Counted from the first letter of the stretch, positions 43,701-49,199 are shown. The stretch is 64,000 nt of DNA from Tistrella bauzanensis (GCF_014636235.1 NZ_BMDZ01000016.1:25491-89490); one strand, 5' to 3'. Numbers and translations: made by a program. Notes: generated from the sequence alone by a model not told the origin.

Positions 43701-44925
43701 GCGCCATGCGGTGCTGCGCACCGGCTTCGAGACCATCGACGGCCAGATCCTGCAACGGGTGGCTGGCGGGGCGCCGGCGCTGGTGGTCGACGATCTCCGC
43801 CATCACCCTCAACGGCGCGACGAAGCGCTGCGTCTGGCCCGGCGCGAGGCGGCAACCCCGTTCGATCTGGCCCACCCGCCTTTGCTGCGCGCCCGGCTGA
43901 TCCGGCTGGGCGACACCGACAGCCTGTTGCTGCTGGTGCTGCACCACATCGCCGGCGATGGCTGGTCCAGCCGCATCCTGCTGGCCGAACTGGCGGCCCT
44001 CTACACCGCCGCCCGCGCGGGCACGCGGGCGGCCTTGCCGCCGCTGCCAATCTCTTATGCCGATCATGCCCGCCGCCAGATGCCGCCGCAGACGGCACAG
44101 CACTGGCAGGCCGCAACCGGCTGGTGGCGCGACCAGCTCGCCGGGGCGCCGGGCGAAATCGCCCTGCCGATGGATCATCAATCCGCTGATGGCCAATCCG
44201 GTGGGGGCCAATCCGGTGGGAGCCATAGCAGCGCGCCGGGCCGGGGGGCCACACTGCGCCGCGACCTGCCGCCGGCGCTGCTTGAAAACCTCCGCGATCT
44301 GGCCCGCCGGCAGGGTGCCAGCCTGGCCGCGGTCGGCCTGGCCATGGTCTCGGCCATGCTGTATCGGTTGACCCGACAGCCCGACATGGTCATCGGCATG
44401 GGCGTCGCCGGCCGCGACAGCGCCGATACCGAAGGGCTGATCGGCTTTTTCGTCAACGTGCTGCCGATCCGCATCCAGCTCGACGACGACACCGAGGCCG
44501 GCCAGTTGATCGACCAGATCAACCAGCGGCTGATGGCGGCGCTGGACCGGCGCGACGTGCCGTTCGACATGGTGGTGCGGGCGGTGGCGCCGCAACGCGC
44601 CGGCGCCCGTCAGCCGCTGGCCAATGTGATCTTCGAATATCAGCGCTTCGGCGACATGACGGGTGGCGGTGAGGTGGGCGGCACAGATGCGGGTCTGCCG
44701 CCGCCGCCGGATGATGGCGGCATTCTGGGCGATGCCGTGGCCGGGCTGATCGACGCCACCACCGCCAAACACGATCTGATCGTGTTCTTCGAGGACGAGG
44801 GCGCCCGCGCGCGGTTCTCGTTCGAATACGACACCGGCCGCTTCGCAGCGTCGACCATCGACCTATGGATGGGCTTCCTGATCCGGATCACCACCGCCCT
44901 GTCCGCACGCAGCAACGAGACCTGA
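28753..44925 (+). CDS. Hybrid nonribosomal peptide synthetase / polyketide synthase, 5390 residues
   Basis: Cytoplasmic assembly-line megasynthase. Start GTG at 28753, with GAAAGG about 9 bp upstream. Domains by residue: C1 35-500 (HHLVTDG at 168), T1 500-580 (Ser532), C2 630-1035 (DHMVFDG, His743), A1 1050-1535 (YTSGSTGEPKG at 1200, Lys1529), T2 1565-1640 (Ser1602), C3 1655-2095 (HHAVCDG 1787), A2 2110-2625 (FTSGSTGRPKG at 2271, Lys2616), T3 2640-2710 (Ser2675), KS 2735-3186 (Cys2932, His3065, His3107), DH 3390-3630 (His3411, Asp3563), KR about 3800-4010 (Ser3934, Tyr3947), T4 (Ser4080), T5 (Ser4158), C4 4230-4650 (HHSMADA 4357), A-domain remnant 4655-4820, T6 (Ser4868), C5 4930-5385 (HHIAGDG 5064). 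A2 reads as a serine code, A1 as valine-like. There is no AT and no TE. The next gene supplies A-T-TE. Confidence 0.93.
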   Translation: MSVIGRVGPSLRQDMSAVIDAAAPAADTPAPSSAPMPLSGAQAAIWAELAAGGVATTFYNIADQISLNGPLDLAAFRAALYHVHRTTDGPRLRFAADDGVPVQWFDARPGRFDFALIDLSDAEDPETLSTEEFHALRLRPFDLMHGPLNRHRLIRLAPDRHCWIRCYHHLVTDGLGGVMTAAATAAAYDAYRQGAPLPDPAFLPYGDHLMREAAHAAGAAGAADLAYWRARLAGDIHPHSFGPAMRPGGLPAAAGARRAAILGTEAPPQSVVRPLGTARMAALDALAGRLGINARSSVMLALFLALLGRSTGTDTPSCTTLLSNRLTRADRRTLGQFAYTVPFWTPIDPAESLEDLARRVDGIARRDLRHMRLAPVRWREAGFTPASAIARGATFNAMDFPATLGFDGLSVAVRDAVFGPLDDVLACLRTFGTAGGADMQWSFPPARIDASAVEALADSYERMLDAALADPSQPLRQVQALAAGPAAIATAPVIDDATVWRLEDDITRIFAGLLHSPALTPASDLTDHGLHSLLAIRALGPVTRALRNIVAAGRDVTVADVLGHPSPAALAARLLDRPVVARPQASTPALSPVPGPAAVPTSPAATTPPSPVAAIAPPSAGATQAAFPLPAMLEGQWLARRDAGPGTTYAIGMICDLPAGTGRAALIAALTTLIGRHPALRSTFAEATDGQVVQHVHPVPAVILHGFNDPHAMMAPFDLTTGPLIRFGWDEDAPERLRVMVDHMVFDGESRAILQRELTALLSGAPLAPAPDMAVLADAGSGDHAATEAARAFWADRLPLLPCRALTADPDPDVQPATGQGRRAMTRLSAETARALGRLTGRGATPTAIWTAIVATALTRLIDDTPRLAFGFPFAGRNRGGTTDAIGCFVNLLPVIAAPEDGDTLTTLGRRIGLELSRVLAVQDYPLSRLTADWSRAVPDRGPAPFDVVCTLEGDLAALDSADLAIATGKFPLLIGLMWQGDAAALNIEHDPARFGTAWVDRLARVLQAVIMAAAADPATPLGRLSLLDDADRALIDAVNATATSYPRDQGLATRLDAVLTADPARPVIADDDQTLDAGTLRARLGGVAAALEDAGVAPGAVVGLAVDRDLGGIIGLMGIIWAGGAYLPLATTFPIDTARRLLANAGCTVLLADDAGLAHWAALAPDITLVPLTAAMPVAAAPGQAPAPRGPEDLACILYTSGSTGEPKGVAIPQRAIARLAHGGFCRPGQTMAQTAPIAFDAISLELWAPLLNHGRVRIIPAMTMFDPPLLERCLRDGRVDVAWVTASLLNRIIDDRPRTFASLSLLLTGGEVISPGHIARLIDACPGITVLNGYGPTENGTFTTTHIVSSADLDGGPVPIGRPVANTRIHVVDDRGRPVPPGVWGDLLAAGDGLAIGYVGRPDLTARSFVTLPDIDEPLLYRTGDRVRLRADGLLEFGGRRDGQLKIRGQRIETAAIEAALAARPDVRNAMVIAIGAGADQTLAALVAADTADPQGWHQAVADRLPAYMIPARFERVDRLPVNANGKADRAAAARLLAGETPAAAVVAAAMPLASGLPALPDRPLEDSSLERAVATAFATLFPGADIDAEADFFALGGHSLAAMRLSGLIDTATGRRPGLGQIMAGRTVRAIAADLATLPVVGPAAIPHAPGLDHPLSSGQARLWVLQKLHPGLATYSVPMVLDLRGALDTQALDRALVALEDRHHALRTRFVARADDADGVRQTLAAPGALSPRRLTLDADAATAFIAAEIARPFDLGAEPLARAALIRLDDTGHHHCLLLVIHHAVCDGWSLPILLRDLGTLYEAQLAGHQAAGTAPLPPLTRQFTDIAVWQRARLAAPEGRALIARWQARLTPVPEALALPTDYPRPALRSFAGAVVSRVLPQAATACIDRVAGAASVTPFTVMAALLQILLHRMTGQTDIALGLLVSGRAAPVPQDVVGFLVNTVVLRQPVDPAAAFATHLAVTRDRLAEAIADQDAPFEAVVASLGAERRADRNPIFDVLVTWQDDMPAMPAMGGLQVVPVETVLPFAKFDLSFHIQRDGAAIRLHVEYATELFDAATVQALTDRLAVLAEALPSSAPVGASAPVGALPLLTADDRRHLAAWNRTGLALDTRRSIPMVWRDAVSAMPDAPALIGADITLSHQPTLSHRAFAARVDALAARLHAAGVAGGDVVAVALARGADMLIAIHAVLRAGAAWCPLDPALPERRRAHMIEDLGHPWFLCDAAGAAMFPADRCVRVDEVDGTAAATPPPLPSDPDALAYVLFTSGSTGRPKGVEIAHHSVLNRILWMQATFPIGPGDVILQKTPAGFDVSVWELLWWSWTGAAVAMPPPGVERDPQALADAIAGHGVTVIHFVPAMLRAFLTAIEDGIVDAGRLAGLRLVFASGEALDAATVRRFNHLLHDRFGTMLHNLYGPTEATVDVTWQPCTPWAADSQIVPIGRPVANTRVLILDTAGRPVPPGGVGEIVLAGPQVARGYRGRPGLTAERFRPDPEADQPGARVYHTGDLGRWTADGAVAYLGRADDQVKIGGVRLELAEVETALDACPGVARGLARVATRDGLTELHAYVLGADDLTPQALRAALARHLPDAMIPSRWFRIDAVPLSPNGKVDRKALTGRPFQLAAAPAPMPAHAPASPEAAIAAIWRAVLPPETTFGTDDGFFDVGGTSLLLLRLHERLDARWPGAFTIAGLFAATTVAAQAAQVADVALQPAARGSLAAGPGAGDVADGAIAIIGIGLRVAGATDLDGLWRDVAAGADRVGALPAARLETARIIATAAGMTLPARLREAAWIEDIDGFDPRRFRFSPADAALLDPEQRLFLETALRALEDAGLGGTALDGRAVAVHVGGNANPVYRQAVASVVGAGVVGAGVVGASVVGAGGSGAGGTGARLEQAFALNVPSNIATRLGFLHDWHGPASLIDTACSSGLVAVDAACRDLRTGAAEVAIAGAARLILVPMDAATTLSIESSTARTHAFADGSDGTGAGEGAVALVLKPLARAEADGDPIHAVILASAVNQDGASSGAAAPNPVAQAAVIRDAWRRAGAPLHTASYIEAHGTGTRLGDPIEIEGLTRAAADGSVGSEAAPALIGSAKGNYGHLDTVAGALGLVRAVAALAHDTAPPQPFFTRPNPAIDFTRAPVRVADRPTPLPDRGTRRRAGVSAFGLSGINVHAVIEAAPPPATIAATDHGWAVVVLSAGDDAALTAYAGALHTRLIADPAITPAEVAHTLAHGRDHLARCAALAVDSRDALLAALARLARGDLAGTATLSRRRDRGWTVPVWHAGGDGADRDGANRDGAGRDGAGRAAADAAAQAVLAGAVPVWPETMPSRRRHLPPAPFTRQPCRLVLPAALMAAEPVARPARPGGTPHTGRTPHAGWIAYPGGRVLALPLDDPAFWPMAEHRLNGIPTLVGMGVPALIAAAAGTGASLHDLVWRRPIRAAAGTDASLTIAEDGAARVATRDAGGEWVTCAEARLSTDAMAPAAPVDLATDGLIRLALSPFTGTEGLMTISRRWDCRRAVWMASDRSRAVARLAIPDDMAGDLAIWPWHPALLDVAASLLIGPGEVPRGCDAIHFHHPLPQVVIARIHRTGPGRADLVLADETGRVCVRMDGLRFVTLAAGPGAPEILAPVWTPDRATRPAAAMLPVGTRVISDAAELDGLPADAPLVVRAPAGADAARDVALLLRAAMATPIPRRIAVTGLGAAPIGDRAADPDQAAVAGVVMAAARETRHHDLRYLDVPAGQAMAAVAAEWSYDRAEPAFTAWQDGQRFTRGLAAVKRSGQPVWPDHGVCVVTGGSGGFAAALAEAFSNGGRVALALLSRGTPGDAVLTAAIDRLTAHGVTIRHYTADVTDQGSLGAALDRVRSELGTITAVVHMAGIADGAMLAVRDMAGFDAVMAPKITGARNLDALTARDPLTAFVVFGSVTGLAGAIGHTAYTAANAWLDGFAIRRHAAGRPALAIDWCTLAGQGMAARAGADDLAGAPVITPAQAVNAWVAALSAGVAQAVVLPSGAAAALTAPVNAPAPEAAVADTTASAMAPDAGIAAIWAQILGHPVVGPDDDFFELGGDSLSGMDIADRLTAHFGRTVSLQDLFDHSTPRALALALMPQPVVAEATPLDVRIAAIWAGILGDPTVGPDDDFFELGGDSLSGMDIADRLTAETGLAVTLSDIFDHTTPRALAAALRPSAAPEPDRAPEPAPEPAPEPAPAATDPRKAPPRDRYPLAWEQRAVLQAEAIADMGTAFNLPHEIDLAPDVSLSRLRAAVAALVRRHAALRTGILPDGDDWVMCPIDPAQATPALDIQPIDHPAGTVPAAAIRPFHPDGGPLARWSLHRDPAGRPVLFFDIHHSMADAQAVDILLGDLAALYAGRTLAPVAVDVVDYGWWTATRDPAAADQARDWWRQVFPGPLPRLDLPTDRPRPPCHGHDVATIAADLPAELVAGLRAFAVQRRTTPFSVLLAAWAVLLARLAGNDDVTIAVPVNTRGRAGFDGAVAMHAALVPVRLAIPGDLSGAALLDHVRSRHGGALAHHALPLGRLLTELKAPAMPERSPLSEVSISYMNHASVAADAVGAAGFGARGLARPAGKNDLSVFLADHGEAMGLVIEYDTALFDGWRIAAFAPMLRTLLAALIADPDHPVGHLPLLEDAARAIITGYETRHGLAVLDPAGAPAPVGVWGALHKIGADGRVPTGLRARWRADGEIETGGPLDRVIRWQGHLLDPAAIEARLLAALPDMAGLRIAVGEDALRAAVLAAPATPPLSATPPLSATQLHAVAAALLPPALVPASWHRLDTLPDDPARLDALIAAATPLGDTAGDTSSPSVAEAEAETAVCAVFSEVFGRPVTASDGDFNTLGGHSLLAMRVVNRLEQTTGIRLAMSVFFSDPGIPGIARHLVAAGAGAGHQPAAVPAVMAPSAAPDRSDTGLHPASHGQQRLYLLQQLEPDSPAWLMLFTLPCGAVDADALARALDALARRHAVLRTGFETIDGQILQRVAGGAPALVVDDLRHHPQRRDEALRLARREAATPFDLAHPPLLRARLIRLGDTDSLLLLVLHHIAGDGWSSRILLAELAALYTAARAGTRAALPPLPISYADHARRQMPPQTAQHWQAATGWWRDQLAGAPGEIALPMDHQSADGQSGGGQSGGSHSSAPGRGATLRRDLPPALLENLRDLARRQGASLAAVGLAMVSAMLYRLTRQPDMVIGMGVAGRDSADTEGLIGFFVNVLPIRIQLDDDTEAGQLIDQINQRLMAALDRRDVPFDMVVRAVAPQRAGARQPLANVIFEYQRFGDMTGGGEVGGTDAGLPPPPDDGGILGDAVAGLIDATTAKHDLIVFFEDEGARARFSFEYDTGRFAASTIDLWMGFLIRITTALSARSNET
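28855..30490 (+). other. Opening C-T didomain without an adenylation domain
   Basis: The first condensation domain has an intact HHxxxDG motif and is followed directly by a carrier (DHGLHSLLAI, Ser532) and then the next C domain. No A domain lies between. T1 must be loaded in trans, or C1-T1 serves to introduce an acyl or externally activated starter. The intact motifs argue against decay. Confidence 0.75.
37354..37413 (+). repeat. Four tandem 15-bp repeats inside the KS coding sequence
   Basis: Units of the type rGCGTGGTCGGTGCC are repeated four times in frame, encoding (S/G)VVGA. They insert a flexible loop in the KS after NPVYRQAVA, ahead of the active-site cysteine. Confidence 0.85.
38635..38694 (+). 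repeat. Four tandem 15-bp repeats in the KS-DH linker
   Basis: In-frame units GATGGTGCYrrCCGG encode DGADR, DGANR, DGAGR, DGAGR. They lie where an acyltransferase would normally follow the KS. Confidence 0.85.
40906..41335 (+). repeat. Near-identical tandem carrier-protein domains T4 and T5
   Basis: The two carriers are spaced 234 bp (78 residues) apart between active serines 4080 and 4158. Both contain DDDFFELGGDSLSGMDIADR and closely similar flanks, with matching DNA. They look like a recent internal duplication. Tandem carriers usually raise throughput of a slow module. Confidence 0.85.
42715..43225 (+). other. Remnant of an adenylation domain in the C4-T6 module
   Basis: After C4 the sequence resembles only the C-terminal third of an A domain: GVWGALHKIG, LRARWRADGEIETGG and GPLDRVIRWQGHLLDPAAIE, the last matching motif a8. 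Motifs a1-a7, including the ATP loop, are missing, and the a10 lysine region (NGKxDR) is not seen. The following carrier T6 (GGHSL) is intact. This module cannot activate its own amino acid. Confidence 0.78.
43051..43086 (+). repeat. Two tandem 18-bp repeats in the A-domain remnant
   Basis: Two in-frame copies encode TPPLSA. They are one of several short codon-length tandem duplications in linkers of this gene. Confidence 0.7.
44191..44220 (+). repeat. Two tandem 15-bp repeats in C5
   Basis: GGCCAATCCGGTGGG occurs twice in frame, encoding GQSGG, in a loop of the last condensation domain. Confidence 0.75.
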
Positions 44926-44930
44926 CCCCC

Positions 44931-47900
44931 ATGAAGATCGGCGACCTGCTTCTCGACGACCCCATCCCGGCACCGGCGGCAAAGCCGCGCGCCCTGCCGG
45001 CCGCGGCGCCCGATGTCACGATCATCGATCTGTTCGACCGCGCGGTCGCAGCCCATCCCGACCGGCTTGCGGTGCGGGATGCGGTCGAGGCTGTCAGCTA
45101 TGCCGGGCTTCAGGCCGAGGCGCGCGCGATCGCCCGGCTGGTCGCGGGCGCGGCATTGGGCGACGAGGCCCGCATCGGCGTGATGACCGGCCGGGGCTGG
45201 CGCCATGTCGCCGCGATGCTGGGGGTGATGATGGCGCGGGCGGCCTTCGTGCCGCTGGACCCGGCGATACCGCTGCCCCGCCGGCGGCAGATCGTCGAGA
45301 CCGCCGGCATCGCCATGATCATCGCCGATAGCCTGCGGATCGGCGACCTCCACGCCCTGGCCTGGACCTGCCCGGGCGTCCGCGATCTGGTCTGCCTGGA
45401 CAGCGACGATATCGATGCGCTGACGGAGGCCCATGGCGCGCGGATGAATGCCGAGCTGTGGGACCATCTGGCCGGCAGCGCCGATGATGACGTGGCCGCC
45501 GCCGGCTGGCGCAGCCCGTTCACCGGCGCCGCCATTCCCGAGCCGGTGATGACCGAATTCGGGCGCGCGGCCGCGGCCAAGATGGCGGCATTGCTGCCCC
45601 CGCAGGCGCGGGTGCTGGAAATCGGCTGCGCATCGGGCTTCACCATGCGCGCGCTCGCCCCCCATGCCGGCCAGTATCTGGCCACCGACATTTCCCGGCG
45701 GGCGACGGAACGAGCCGGCGCGGTCGCCGCCCGGGCGGGGTTGACCCAGGTCGACGTCCGGCCGCTGGCCGCCCATGATCTGGACCTGCTCAACGGCCGG
45801 CAGTTCGACCTGATCGTGATCAACAGCGTGATCGAAAGCTTTCCTGGCTTCGGCTATCTGTCAGCCGTGCTGTCAAAGGCGGCCGCCCTGCTCGCGCCGG
45901 GCGGGGCGATCTTCCTCGGCAATATCCGCGATCTTGAGCGCCGCGACGCCTATCGCGCCGATCTGGCCGCCTTCGCCCGCGCACATGCCGGGGAGAGCAC
46001 GACATCGGGCACGGCATCGGGCATCACCACCAGGCTCGATGCCGCCGACGACCTGTTCGTGCCCGCCGGCTTCTTCACCGACTGGGCCGCCCGCCTGGGC
46101 GGCTTCCGCGCCGAGGCCAGCGCGCTTGCGGTCGACGGCTTCGATCTTGCACCCTATGTCTATGACATGGTGCTGCGCCGCGACCCGGCAGCCACCGCAC
46201 GACCGCCCCGCCACCGCCGCCACGACCGGCGCGCGCTGGCGCCGCGACCGGCGGCGGCAGCCATGCCGGCGCCGACGCCGACGCCCGGCATGCTCGCCTA
46301 TGTGCTGTTTACCAGCGGCACCACCGGCGCGCCGAAGGGCGCCATGATCGAACATGGCTCTGTGGCCAATCTGGCCATGGCGACCGATGCGGCGATGTAT
46401 GCCCGGCTGCGTGGCGGCAGCGATGCCGATACCGGGCCGCTGAACATCCCCTGCCTCGCGCCCTTCGCCTTCGACGCCTCGATCATCCAGATCCTGCCCA
46501 CCCTGGCTCATGGCCACCACCTGCATGTCGCCTGCGAGGAAACCCGCCGCAACCCGTCGATGCTCGACAGTTTCCTGCGCGCCCGCATGATCGACATGAT
46601 CGACCTGACCCCGAGCCTGTTCGATCTGATGCTCGATCACTGGCAGGCCGAGGCGCTGTCCTGCCCGGTCCGGCTGGTGGTTCTGGGCGGCGAGGCGGTG
46701 CCGGCCGGGTTGATGGCGCGGATCTTCGACAACCCCGCCCATCGTGACCTGCTGGTGCTGAACGCCTATGGCCCGACGGAATGCTGTGTTGCCGCCACGA
46801 CCCATCTGATGACCGCCCGCAATTGGCGCGAAATCCTGCCGCCGCCGGTCGGCATGCCGCTCTCCGGGGTCGTGGCCGATATCCGCGACGCCGCCGGCCG
46901 GCCGGTGCCCGATGGCGTGGCGGGTGAGATCTGGATCGGCGGCGCCGGGGTCGGGCGCGGCTATCTGGGCGCCGATGACGCGGCCAATGCCCGCTTCGTC
47001 ACCGATGACGACGGCGCGCGCTGGTATCGCAGCGGCGATATCGGCCGTCGCCTGTCCGGTGGCGCCATCCATGTCATCGGCCGCGAGGACGGTCAGGTCA
47101 AGATCCGTGGCAACCGCCTGGAACTGGCCGAGGTCGAAGCGGCCGTTCTGGCCCATCCCTTCATCCGTCAGGCAGCAGTGACCACCTGGACACCGCCGGA
47201 TGGCGGCGGCGCCGAACTCGTCGCCTGCGTCGTGCCGGCCCCCGGCTTCGATGCCGGCCGCTGCCGCGCCGATCTCGACACCCGGCTGCCGCCGGCCATG
47301 GTGCCGTCGCGCATCGTTCAGGTCGCCGGCCTGCCCTTGACCGGCAATGGCAAGATCGACCGCCGCCGTCTGGACGGGCTGCTGTCGGGCCAGAGCCAGG
47401 CCGACCCCGCGCCGGCGCCGGGCCAGACGGCATCTGCGCCGGCGCGGCCGCTCGCCACCGATGACGAGCGCCGGGTCGCCGAAATCATGGCGGCGGTGCT
47501 CGAAACCCCGGTCGATGACGGCGATGCCGATTTCTTCCGGCTGGGCGGGCACAGCGTTCTGGCGGTGCAGATGGTCGACCGGCTGCGATCGGCCTTCGAT
47601 GTCCGCCTGCCGCTGGCCGATCTGTTCGACCATCCGACCGTCGCCCGGCTGGCGCTGCGCCTGCGCCATCAGGCCCAGGGCCGGCGCTCGCGGCTGGTGG
47701 TGGTGAACGAGGCCGGCCACGAGCCGCCGCTGGTCTGCTTCCACCCGGTCGGCGGCAATGTGCTGTGCTATCAGGCGATGACCGCCTGCCTTGGCCCCGA
47801 CCAGCCGGTGGTGATGGTCGAGGCCAAGGGCCTGGACGAGGACGAGGCGCCCGAGCCGTCGGTGGAAGAGATGGTGGCCGCCAGCCTGCCCGATCTGATC

Positions 47901-48497
47901 CGCTTCGCCGGCGACCGGCCGCTGCGCCTGGCCGGCTGGAGCTTCGGCGGGCTGCTGGCGGTGGAAGCCGCCCACCGGCTGGATCAGGCCGGCATCGTGG
48001 TCGACGATGTTCTGATCTTCGATGCCGTCGCCTCGGCCGATCCGATCCGCGCCCTGCTCGCCAAGGACGACGCGGCCTATCTGGCGGCGCTGTTCGATGG
48101 CATGGGCATCGCCGATGCCGCCACCTTCCGCGCGCTCGACCCCGAAGGCCGGCTGGATCTGCTGATCACGCGCGGCGCCGGGCCGCTGGGCCTGCCCCAG
48201 GGCGTCGACCGCGACGCCATGCGCCGCCTGCTGTCGGTGTTTCAGAACAACGCGCTGGCCGCCATCCGCTATCGCGTGCCCCGGCTGGACCGGTTGCAGG
48301 CCCTGCTGGTGCGGCCGCGCATCGCCTCCGCCCAGGCCCCCGGCATCGCGGGCGACCCGTATAACGGCTGGCGCGACCGGTTCGGCGGCGGCGTGTCGCT
48401 GATGTGGATGGATGGCAGCCATGGCGACATGATGATGCCACCGCATGTGGAAGACCTGGCCCGGCTGGTGCGGGCGCATCTGACCCGGCCACGTTGA
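44931..48497 (+). CDS. NRPS termination module A[methyltransferase]-T-TE, 1188 residues
   Basis: Second assembly-line protein, starting at the ATG 5 bp after the first gene's stop. The A domain opens at residue 30 (VTIIDLFDRAVAAHPDRLAV) and reaches a2 (AFVPLDPAIPLP). A SAM-dependent methyltransferase follows at about 180-430, with motif I VLEIGCASGF at 228. The A domain then resumes at a3 (YVLFTSGTTGAPKG, 457), a5 NAYGPTECC, a8 GQVKIRGNRLELAEVE and a10 Lys808. T7 has GGHSV (Ser875). The thioesterase has GWSFGG (Ser1004), Asp1031 and His1164. The pocket reads roughly D-A-I-D-V-G-A-V-A-K, which I do not recognise. The preceding C5 domain ends the first protein, so C5 and this A-T-TE act as one split module. 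TE releases or cyclises the product. Confidence 0.92.
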   Translation: MKIGDLLLDDPIPAPAAKPRALPAAAPDVTIIDLFDRAVAAHPDRLAVRDAVEAVSYAGLQAEARAIARLVAGAALGDEARIGVMTGRGWRHVAAMLGVMMARAAFVPLDPAIPLPRRRQIVETAGIAMIIADSLRIGDLHALAWTCPGVRDLVCLDSDDIDALTEAHGARMNAELWDHLAGSADDDVAAAGWRSPFTGAAIPEPVMTEFGRAAAAKMAALLPPQARVLEIGCASGFTMRALAPHAGQYLATDISRRATERAGAVAARAGLTQVDVRPLAAHDLDLLNGRQFDLIVINSVIESFPGFGYLSAVLSKAAALLAPGGAIFLGNIRDLERRDAYRADLAAFARAHAGESTTSGTASGITTRLDAADDLFVPAGFFTDWAARLGGFRAEASALAVDGFDLAPYVYDMVLRRDPAATARPPRHRRHDRRALAPRPAAAAMPAPTPTPGMLAYVLFTSGTTGAPKGAMIEHGSVANLAMATDAAMYARLRGGSDADTGPLNIPCLAPFAFDASIIQILPTLAHGHHLHVACEETRRNPSMLDSFLRARMIDMIDLTPSLFDLMLDHWQAEALSCPVRLVVLGGEAVPAGLMARIFDNPAHRDLLVLNAYGPTECCVAATTHLMTARNWREILPPPVGMPLSGVVADIRDAAGRPVPDGVAGEIWIGGAGVGRGYLGADDAANARFVTDDDGARWYRSGDIGRRLSGGAIHVIGREDGQVKIRGNRLELAEVEAAVLAHPFIRQAAVTTWTPPDGGGAELVACVVPAPGFDAGRCRADLDTRLPPAMVPSRIVQVAGLPLTGNGKIDRRRLDGLLSGQSQADPAPAPGQTASAPARPLATDDERRVAEIMAAVLETPVDDGDADFFRLGGHSVLAVQMVDRLRSAFDVRLPLADLFDHPTVARLALRLRHQAQGRRSRLVVVNEAGHEPPLVCFHPVGGNVLCYQAMTACLGPDQPVVMVEAKGLDEDEAPEPSVEEMVAASLPDLIRFAGDRPLRLAGWSFGGLLAVEAAHRLDQAGIVVDDVLIFDAVASADPIRALLAKDDAAYLAALFDGMGIADAATFRALDPEGRLDLLITRGAGPLGLPQGVDRDAMRRLLSVFQNNALAAIRYRVPRLDRLQALLVRPRIASAQAPGIAGDPYNGWRDRFGGGVSLMWMDGSHGDMMMPPHVEDLARLVRAHLTRPR
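45460..46220 (+). other. Methyltransferase inserted between A-domain motifs a2 and a3
   Basis: The class I SAM fold lies between the a2 and a3 motifs, whereas N-methyltransferases usually interrupt A domains between a8 and a9. Insertions at a2-a3 are a minority type, some of which methylate side chains. So O-, S- or C-methylation of the bound residue is as likely as N-methylation here. Confidence 0.72.
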
Positions 48498-48550
48498 GGA
48501 AGGGGCTGACCAGTCATCGGGATCTGGGCCATCGGCAGGGGGCTGACCCG

Positions 48551-48835
48551 CTACTGTTGAACGGGCGGCCATTGACGGGCTGTGTGGACGATGGCCAGAA
48601 CCCACACTGTGTCGTCATCAATCTCATAGACCAGGCGATAGCTTTCATGTGGAATCAACTCGCGGGTGCCAGCCAACCTGCCAGTCCGACCCATCTTCGG
48701 ATGCATGGCCAGCCTGGCGACCGCATCGCGGAAAAGCGCATCAATGCGAGCGGCCGCGCCATGATTATCTGCCGCGATGTGCTCCCAGATATCGGCACGA
48801 TCCCGTTCCGCCTCCGCCGTCCAGATGACGATCAC
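48551..48835 (-). CDS. RelE/ParE-family toxin (second pair)
   Basis: 94-residue toxin. ParE-type features: VIWTAEAERDRADIWEHIAADN at the N-terminus, LAMHPKMGRTGRLAGTRELI, then YRLVYEIDDDTVWVLAIVHTARQWP. The start is a GTG overlapping the antitoxin stop by 4 bp (GTGA). It lies 50 bp beyond the convergent end of the NRPS operon. It is not closely similar to the toxin at 4533, so the two loci are independent. Confidence 0.88.
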   Translation of the reverse strand: MIVIWTAEAERDRADIWEHIAADNHGAAARIDALFRDAVARLAMHPKMGRTGRLAGTRELIPHESYRLVYEIDDDTVWVLAIVHTARQWPPVQQ

Positions 48836-49113
48836 CTGTGGGACGTCTCGGCTTGGTTGCGTCTGGCGGCGAACGTGGCCTCAACCTCGTCATTCGACCG
48901 GCCTCGTCCGGCACGCATCGAAGCGCGGGCGACCTCGACCTTGCGGCGCAGATAGTCGTCGTAGTCGCGGGTCTGGCGGCGCTGTTCGATATAGCCGCGC
49001 ATCAACTCACGCATCACCTGAGAGGCCGGCCGGTCTTCGCCGGCGGCCTCGGCCAGGAATGCATCACGCAGGTCCGCTTCCAGCTTCATGGTGAAAACAG
49101 CGTCCTTCAGCAT
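48832..49113 (-). CDS. Antitoxin of the second toxin-antitoxin pair
   Basis: 93-residue ribbon-helix-helix antitoxin with the ATG at 49113 preceded by GAGGAGA. The N-terminus FTMKLEADLRDAFLAEAAGEDRPASQVMRELMRGYIEQ is the DNA-binding RHH part; the charged C-terminus DYDDYLRRKVEVARASMRAG would bind the toxin. A small inverted repeat ATACT/AGTAT at 49141-49155 lies just upstream and overlaps a TATACT hexamer, a possible operator over the promoter. Confidence 0.85.
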   Translation of the reverse strand: MLKDAVFTMKLEADLRDAFLAEAAGEDRPASQVMRELMRGYIEQRRQTRDYDDYLRRKVEVARASMRAGRGRSNDEVEATFAARRNQAETSHR

Positions 49114-49140
49114 GGATTATCTCCTCTGTCACGCCATTTA

Positions 49141-49155
49141 ATACTGATAAAGTAT
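49141..49155. promoter_or_regulatory. Candidate operator of the second toxin-antitoxin pair
   Basis: ATACT (49141-49145) and AGTAT (49151-49155) flank GATAA, 27 bp before the antitoxin ATG. Confidence 0.42.
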
Positions 49156-49199
49156 ATACGGTCTCAGTACCCGGGACCACGTGAAATCGTGGTGCATCC

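Noticed and set aside
28753-48497. Didemnin-type cluster of Tistrella
   Set aside because: The host could be Tistrella-like, but the domain order and size here do not fit my knowledge of the much larger didemnin system.
45873-48605. 910-codon minus-strand frame opposite the A-T-TE protein
   Set aside because: Antisense shadow of conserved NRPS motifs.
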